Source of the DNA: CAYNNP01 sp964398215
Lineage (GTDB): Bacteria; Planctomycetota; Planctomycetia; Pirellulales; Pirellulaceae
Assembly: GCA_964398215.1 (NCBI GenBank)
Contig: CAYNNP010000230.1
Location: 1 to 10,396 of the forward strand
Direction: 5' to 3'
DNA length: 10,396 nucleotides
The position numbers and the translations under genes are program-made. The notes beneath the pieces were generated by a model. The model worked only from the letters and a program-made list of their open reading frames with translations, made no database searches and was not told the DNA's origin. This document shows, in pieces, positions 6,744-10,396 of the stretch. Position 1 is the stretch's first letter, and every line of letters begins with the position of its first letter.

Positions 6744-6930
6744 TATTGCATTTACTGAGCCGACGGCCTTGTGGCGAGCAACCCTTCGAGGCCCGTGGCT
6801 AGCGCCGGTTTCGAGGGCAACCAGACCGTCAAAAACCGCGGCTATCGCCTAACTTTGGCGCAAGAATTTCGCGCAGGCAAACGCAACCGATCGATCAATT
6901 TTTCCATCGGTAGCTGCGTGGCCCAGCCAC
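6744..6930. other. Convergent intergenic spacer with imperfect palindromes
   Basis: This 187-bp spacer separates coaD (plus) from the lipoprotein gene (minus), and no coding signal is visible. It holds an imperfect stem: CCCTTCGA (6782-6789) against TCGAGGG (6811-6817) with one bulge, enclosing the palindrome GCTAGC (6798-6803). A 6-bp pair follows, ACCGAT (6886-6891) with ATCGGT (6906-6911). GTGGC-CCA-GCCAC (6918-6930) abuts the lipoprotein stop codon. None has a U-run. They may end transcription from either side or be degraded extragenic repeats. Confidence 0.35.
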
Positions 6931-7269
6931 CTATCGTTTGAAGGCGTCCACAACCGTTGTGAACGTTGACTTGATTCCGAAGCCAATCATGTCACCGACC
7001 AAGTTGCCAATCAGGTCGTTGACAAAGTTACTTTTGTTTTCGGAATCTGTTTTTCCGTTAAAGTTGACTGGTTCGAGCCCCTGCTCAATCCGCTCGTGGT
7101 TCGGGTTATTGAAGCCATAGCCTTGCTTCCAGTTCGAATCCACGACACTAAGCTGTTTCTTGGCTTGCCGGCGTTGGCGCTGTTGCTTGTGGTATTCCGC
7201 GAACCCTGCGCAGCCAGAAAACAAAGCAACATATGCGAGTAGCATCAAAACAAAAGTCGATTGGCGCAT
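6931..7269 (-). CDS. Small lipoprotein, function unknown
   Basis: The 112-residue product begins with a signal sequence: Arg2, then a hydrophobic run (TFVLMLLAYVALF, 5-17) ending in the lipobox LFSGC. Cys20 is the expected lipidated residue, so export and membrane attachment are likely. The mature part starts with a strongly basic, Gln-rich stretch (about 27-39), then a polar middle region with NNPNHERIEQGLEP (54-67). It ends in a hydrophobic, Gly-containing segment (about 85-110, NLVGDMIGFGIKS) that could be an amphipathic or membrane-associated helix. I recognise no family. AAGGGG lies about seven to eight bases before the ATG on the minus strand. The gene diverges from the ECF sigma factor gene, so the spacer between them probably carries promoters for both. 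Confidence 0.78.
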   Translation of the reverse strand: MRQSTFVLMLLAYVALFSGCAGFAEYHKQQRQRRQAKKQLSVVDSNWKQGYGFNNPNHERIEQGLEPVNFNGKTDSENKSNFVNDLIGNLVGDMIGFGIKSTFTTVVDAFKR

Positions 7270-7390
7270 CGGCGAGCCCCTTCAAGTAGCAGTTAACTGG
7301 AAGTAACAAATCGGCGAAACACACAACAAGACCGGTCTGGCGGCAGCTCCTTGTTGCGGCTTTCCGGGACGCTGGCTGGTTAATACTGAC

Positions 7391-7420
7391 TTGGAATTCG
7401 ATCTGTTTTTGCAAAATACT
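7391..7420 (+). promoter_or_regulatory. Weak sigma-70-like promoter candidate for the ECF sigma gene
   Basis: TTGGAA (7391-7396) and AATACT (7415-7420), 18 bases apart, each match the sigma-70 consensus at four of six positions. They lie about 83 bp upstream of the preferred GTG start. The match is modest and rests on consensus only. An autoregulated ECF promoter could not be fitted convincingly. Confidence 0.22.
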
Positions 7421-7438
7421 CGGTCATGCAGCGGTCAT
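7421..7438. repeat. Tandem CGGTCAT direct repeat upstream of the sigma factor gene
   Basis: CGGTCAT occurs at 7421-7427 and again at 7432-7438, separated by GCAG, giving an 11-bp period (about one helical turn). It directly follows the promoter candidate and would lie in the early leader or start region of the sigma factor transcript. Tandem repeats with this period often bind regulators, but a chance 7-mer repeat is possible. Confidence 0.35.
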
Positions 7439-7502
7439 TTGTGTGACTAGTTGAATGTCGTGCTTTGATTTTGTTTGGAAAGACATCGTGTGGAGTGGTT
7501 AT

Positions 7503-8009
7503 GTGAGCGAGTATGAGGCCCATGACTGGAATCAGATTGTTCAGACTCATAGCCGCCGTGTTTTTAGCGTGGCAATGCGCATTCTGGGATCTGTTCCAGA
7601 TGCTGAAGATGTTTGTCAGGAAGTTTTCCTGGCGGCATATCGATTCCAACTAGCGAACCCAGTGCAAAGCTGGGTTGGTTTGCTGGTCCGACTCGCGACT
7701 CTCCGTTCGCTAAATGCCAGTCGCCGAAAGCGGCCGACTGAAATGTTGAACGACCAAGACGCGCAGTTCAGTTCGGATCCAGCCAGTGACATGATCCGTA
7801 AGGAGTTGGCACAGATGTTGCGCACTGCAATTGGAAAGCTTCCAGATCAACAGGCCACAGTGTTCGTGATGTCACATTACGAACAGATGCCACGCGAAGA
7901 AATCGCAAGCTGTTTAGGTGTGTCGCCCGAATCTGTCTCATCCGCTCTCTACAAAGCTCGTCAAAGACTATCGGAAGAACTACCGCTTTCACGTCAGGAG
8001 AATGACTGA
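7503..8009 (+). CDS. ECF-type RNA polymerase sigma-70 family sigma factor
   Basis: ECF sigma factors redirect RNA polymerase in response to a signal, usually released by a membrane partner. With the GTG start the protein has 168 residues. Region 2 covers about 7-75, with FSVAMRILGSVPDAEDVCQEVFLAAYR (21-47) matching the family's conserved DAEDV.QEVF segment. Region 4 covers about 105-160, with LPDQQATVF (113-121) and the helix-turn-helix EEIASCLGVSPESVSSALYKARQRL (132-156). The short linker and absence of region 3 are typical. The GTG at 7503 is preferred because GGAG (7492-7495) lies seven bases before it and the protein then starts just before region 2. An in-frame ATG at 7455 adds 16 unrelated residues and lacks a ribosome binding site. 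The stop overlaps the next gene's ATG by one base (TGATG), which suggests translational coupling. Confidence 0.92.
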   Translation: MSEYEAHDWNQIVQTHSRRVFSVAMRILGSVPDAEDVCQEVFLAAYRFQLANPVQSWVGLLVRLATLRSLNASRRKRPTEMLNDQDAQFSSDPASDMIRKELAQMLRTAIGKLPDQQATVFVMSHYEQMPREEIASCLGVSPESVSSALYKARQRLSEELPLSRQEND

Positions 8010-9805
8010 TGAATCAATCGAATCAAGAAGAGTCGGGGTTGAACGAAGCAATTGCCGCCGTTATGCGAGAACCTTTGGATGAGTCCGCGATCGCACGGAT
8101 CCAAGAACGGGCGTCCCGTATTCATGGAGCAACCCCTGAATCAATCACCATTTCAAAGTCGAGTTCTTACTGGTCGCGACTAGGCGGTTTCGTGGCTTTG
8201 ATTGCAGCTTCGTTCTTGCTGGTTGTCTGGCTGTTTTACTACTCTGCATCCCCTTCGTTTGCGCAAGTGGTCGAGCATGTGATTCAGATTCGCTCGGTTC
8301 AGTTTTCGTCCGCGTTGCAATTCCACGACAGCGATGCTCGAAAAGGAACAGTCATGATTCAAGGTGACGTGGTTCGATTCGAGCAAGGTTCACCAGAGCA
8401 TCGACTTGTTTCTTTGGTAAATTCAAAGACTCGAAAAACACTGTTTTTGGATACAGCCAGAAAACTTGCGCAACAACGTTCAGCCGTAGAACATAAGAAG
8501 CATGAGTTTGTGAATCCGCTTGCAGAACTTGTCGCTGCAAAAGAGAAGTCTGTCAAATCACTTGGCCGCGATTGGCTAAACAAGAAACCTGTCGATATCT
8601 ATCGAGTCAAAGGCCTGCGCGTTCTTGGATGGGATTCGGAAGCTGAGATGACTCTCTGGGTCGATGCCGAAACGCAGCTACCTGCCAAGATTGAAATGCA
8701 AGACAACGACCCAAAACGCAAAATGAAAGTAACTTTTGATGCGTTTCGATGGAACGAACAGTTTCCAGATGATTTGTTTTCGATGAATGTCCCCAGCGAT
8801 TACAAACCGGCGTTGATCGTCCAAGATCTTGATGAAAAGAATGGAAAACCAGCAGTACCAGATTACTCACAAGACGTCGCGGCAGGCGTGCTTTTCTCAG
8901 GTCGTGTTCCAAGTCGGATTGAGATCGATCGTGAAAAAAGATTGCTGACCGCTTTGGTTAGAGAACCTGAAAACAATCGTTCGTCGATGCGACTTCCTAA
9001 TGAATTACGCCAATGGGAGCTGCCGACGGGAAAATTGCGATGGAAGCAAGTCGTGGGCGGTGCCAGTGAGTTGGCGATTTGCGAGTCAAAGGATCTTCTG
9101 GCAGTTGTCGAAGGCCAAGAAATTCAAGTGCGAAACCTAGCGACTGGCCAGGCAATCAAGGCTTGGGAGAGTGACAACTTGCTGGGCACGGTAGCATTCA
9201 ATCGTGATGGCACCCGACTGGCTCATGGATACATCCGATGGGCAGATCCACCGACCGGTGGTGTTGAAATCTGGAATGTCGAGACTGGCAAGCTTGAGCA
9301 TCATATTGTTGGTCTCGATCGAGTCGACGCAATTCAATTTTCCCCGACTGAAGAAATGCTGATCGTCAGTTCTTCCGACACCACCAAGTTGTACAACGCA
9401 AAGAACGCCGAATTGGAGTATTCGTTTGCTAGCGGTTCGCGTGCGACCTTCAGCCCTGATGGAAAGTGGTTGGCGTTGGTCTCTGCTGATCTCGCATCTG
9501 AGAAGACGCAGGGTCGTGTAGATTTGATGGATCTAAACTCGAAGAAGCTAATTCGATCGTTTGTTTCTCCGCTCGGCTCCAAACGGAGCTGGACGTTGTC
9601 ATTGGCATTTTCGCCAGACGGGAGTTTGCTCGCTGCCGGGGACTGGAACGGAGTGGTTTCGATTTGGAACACAAAGACTGGCGATTTGGTTCCAGGTGTA
9701 AAACCGCTAACGCACGGCCTCCACAGCGTTCTCTTTTTAGAATCGAATGAAATCGCAACTGGTTGCGAAGACGGAACACTAAGATTGCATAAACTGGCAA
9801 AGTGA
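8009..9805 (+). CDS. Membrane-anchored LolA/RseB-like and WD40-repeat protein, probable sigma factor partner
   Basis: The 598-residue protein has a cytoplasmic N-terminus of about 58 residues with no zinc-binding H..C..C anti-sigma motif. One transmembrane helix follows (about 60-78, FVALIAASFLLVVWLFYY). A predicted periplasmic domain (about 84-265) resembles the LolA/RseB/DUF2092 fold: FAQVVEHVIQIRSVQFSS, a central LFLD strand and LWVD..TQLPAKIE. From about 295 there are WD40-like blades ending in RQWELPTG, QVRNLATG, EIWNVETG, KLYNAKN, DLMDLNSK, SIWNTKTG and LRLHKLAK, seven in all. FSPDG signatures occur at 481-485 and 534-538. AGGAG (7996-8000) lies eight bases before the ATG, which overlaps the sigma gene stop. 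Position, topology and the RseB-like domain suggest it senses an envelope signal and controls the ECF factor. That role is inferred; no known anti-sigma domain is recognised. Confidence 0.8.
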   Translation: MNQSNQEESGLNEAIAAVMREPLDESAIARIQERASRIHGATPESITISKSSSYWSRLGGFVALIAASFLLVVWLFYYSASPSFAQVVEHVIQIRSVQFSSALQFHDSDARKGTVMIQGDVVRFEQGSPEHRLVSLVNSKTRKTLFLDTARKLAQQRSAVEHKKHEFVNPLAELVAAKEKSVKSLGRDWLNKKPVDIYRVKGLRVLGWDSEAEMTLWVDAETQLPAKIEMQDNDPKRKMKVTFDAFRWNEQFPDDLFSMNVPSDYKPALIVQDLDEKNGKPAVPDYSQDVAAGVLFSGRVPSRIEIDREKRLLTALVREPENNRSSMRLPNELRQWELPTGKLRWKQVVGGASELAICESKDLLAVVEGQEIQVRNLATGQAIKAWESDNLLGTVAFNRDGTRLAHGYIRWADPPTGGVEIWNVETGKLEHHIVGLDRVDAIQFSPTEEMLIVSSSDTTKLYNAKNAELEYSFASGSRATFSPDGKWLALVSADLASEKTQGRVDLMDLNSKKLIRSFVSPLGSKRSWTLSLAFSPDGSLLAAGDWNGVVSIWNTKTGDLVPGVKPLTHGLHSVLFLESNEIATGCEDGTLRLHKLAK

Positions 9806-9914
9806 TGGCAATTCCGTTGTCCAAAGCGGCTTTGCCTACGATGGTATCGGCCAACTGCTTTCGGGTGTGACCGACGTTCCGCCGGTCAGCATCTTAGACC
9901 CATTGCTACCCTAA
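9783..9914 (+). pseudogene. Open frame resembling the tail of a YD-repeat (RHS-like) protein, possible relic
   Basis: A 43-codon frame with no start codon overlaps the end of the WD40 gene and runs to a TAA at 9912. Its translation contains SGFAYDGIGQLLSG (15-28), which resembles the Y.YD..G.L core of RHS/YD repeats, and it ends in DPLLP. It may be the 3' remnant of a deleted RHS-like gene, or a chance frame. Only one repeat-like unit is visible, so support is weak. Confidence 0.2.
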
Positions 9915-9953
9915 ACAGGTTTAGTTCGATCGATTTTGTAACGGAGATAGTCG

Positions 9954-10396
9954 ATGAAACGAGTTTTGTTTGCCGTAATATGCATTCTAGTTTCACAGAG
10001 TTACTTGGAGGCGGACGGGACATTTGAAGATCTCGTCGGACAAAAAATCCTCGACTACTTTGACCATGCAGGTTCAATTCGCGAGGATTGCGCTTGCTGG
10101 ATTGAGACAGATTGGTTTGTTGAGAACACGAACATCGAACGTGTTCAGTTTGCAGCAACTGCAACTATTTTTGCAAGATATCCTGCAGACGAGAAGAGGG
10201 ATCAATGGGTCTATTTCGCGATTTCCCGCGGAGATGCGAGCGATGGTACGGAAACATGGGACCAGCAACTAAAAGTCGTTGGAGAGTTCGTTAAGAGAAG
10301 AAAGGGCAGTCTTTCAGAGTACGATCAGGCTTCAGAAAATGAATTCTTGCTGCGTGCCCCTATGTACGATCCTTTGTTGATCCCCCTTTCACCTTA
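9954..10396 (+). CDS. Exported protein of unknown function, partial (cut at the window end)
   Basis: The frame is open from the ATG at 9954 to the end of the window: 147 codons with no stop, so the C-terminus is missing. GGAG (9943-9946) lies seven bases before the ATG. Residues 1-20 look like a signal peptide: MKR, then the hydrophobic VLFAVICILVS, then a polar region before EADG. The mature part is mixed and acidic, with a Cys-rich DCACW segment (about 46-50), several Trp and Tyr residues, and a late RAPMYDPLLIPLSP stretch just before the cut. I recognise no family. It lies 148 bp after the WD40 gene on the same strand and may belong to the same sigma-linked locus. Its unusual number of aromatic residues and good ribosome binding site support a real gene. 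Confidence 0.7.
   Translation, partial: MKRVLFAVICILVSQSYLEADGTFEDLVGQKILDYFDHAGSIREDCACWIETDWFVENTNIERVQFAATATIFARYPADEKRDQWVYFAISRGDASDGTETWDQQLKVVGEFVKRRKGSLSEYDQASENEFLLRAPMYDPLLIPLSP

Noticed and set aside
7324..7356. CAACAAG / CTTGTTG inverted repeat in the lipoprotein-sigma spacer
   Set aside because: A 7-bp stem with a 19-base loop is expected by chance at this length and has no other support.
7393..7426. Possible ECF-type autoregulatory promoter (GGAATT ... CGGTC)
   Set aside because: The spacing of about 22 bases is too long for the usual 16-17 base ECF spacer.

Overview
The window looks like a chromosomal segment of a planctomycete, most likely Pirellulaceae (Rhodopirellula-like). 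This is inferred from several things: a divergent Der GTPase, a family 4 uracil-DNA glycosylase with a long N-terminal extension, a small two-helix membrane protein of a type I recall from planctomycetes, an ECF sigma factor paired with a membrane-anchored WD40 protein, weak Shine-Dalgarno sequences, roughly balanced GC content, and a GCGTGAGCGAGGGA-type intergenic inverted repeat. No rRNA, tRNA, CRISPR array, transposase or phage gene was seen.

Layout. Positions 54-1397 (minus) encode Der, a ribosome-assembly GTPase. It diverges from a uracil-DNA glycosylase gene (1559-2449, plus) across a 161-bp spacer holding two copies of a GTTT(C/G)AAAC palindrome. A degenerate MurE-like Mur ligase follows on the plus strand (about 2623-4176). 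It converges, with only 15 bp between stops, on a minus-strand gene (4192-4428) that encodes just the N-terminal half of a KptA/Tpt1 RNA 2'-phosphotransferase. After a strong inverted repeat (4505-4549) comes a 70-residue membrane protein (4583-4795, minus). Positions 5030-6743 (plus) hold a class V aminotransferase and coaD, 34 bp apart and probably co-transcribed. A small lipoprotein gene (6931-7269, minus) diverges from the last group: an ECF sigma factor (7503-8009), a 598-residue membrane protein with a periplasmic LolA/RseB-like domain and about seven WD40 blades (8009-9805), and an exported protein (9954 onward) cut by the window edge.

The left half is mostly housekeeping: ribosome assembly, DNA repair and CoA synthesis. 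The right half is a probable signalling locus. The sigma factor and WD40 protein overlap by one base (TGATG), which suggests coupled translation and a sensor or anti-sigma role for the membrane protein. No complete, clearly undescribed defence or mobile system is evident. The points most worth following are the half-length KptA, the MurE-like protein that has lost MurE signatures, the sigma/WD40 pair, and the paired palindromes upstream of der and the glycosylase gene.
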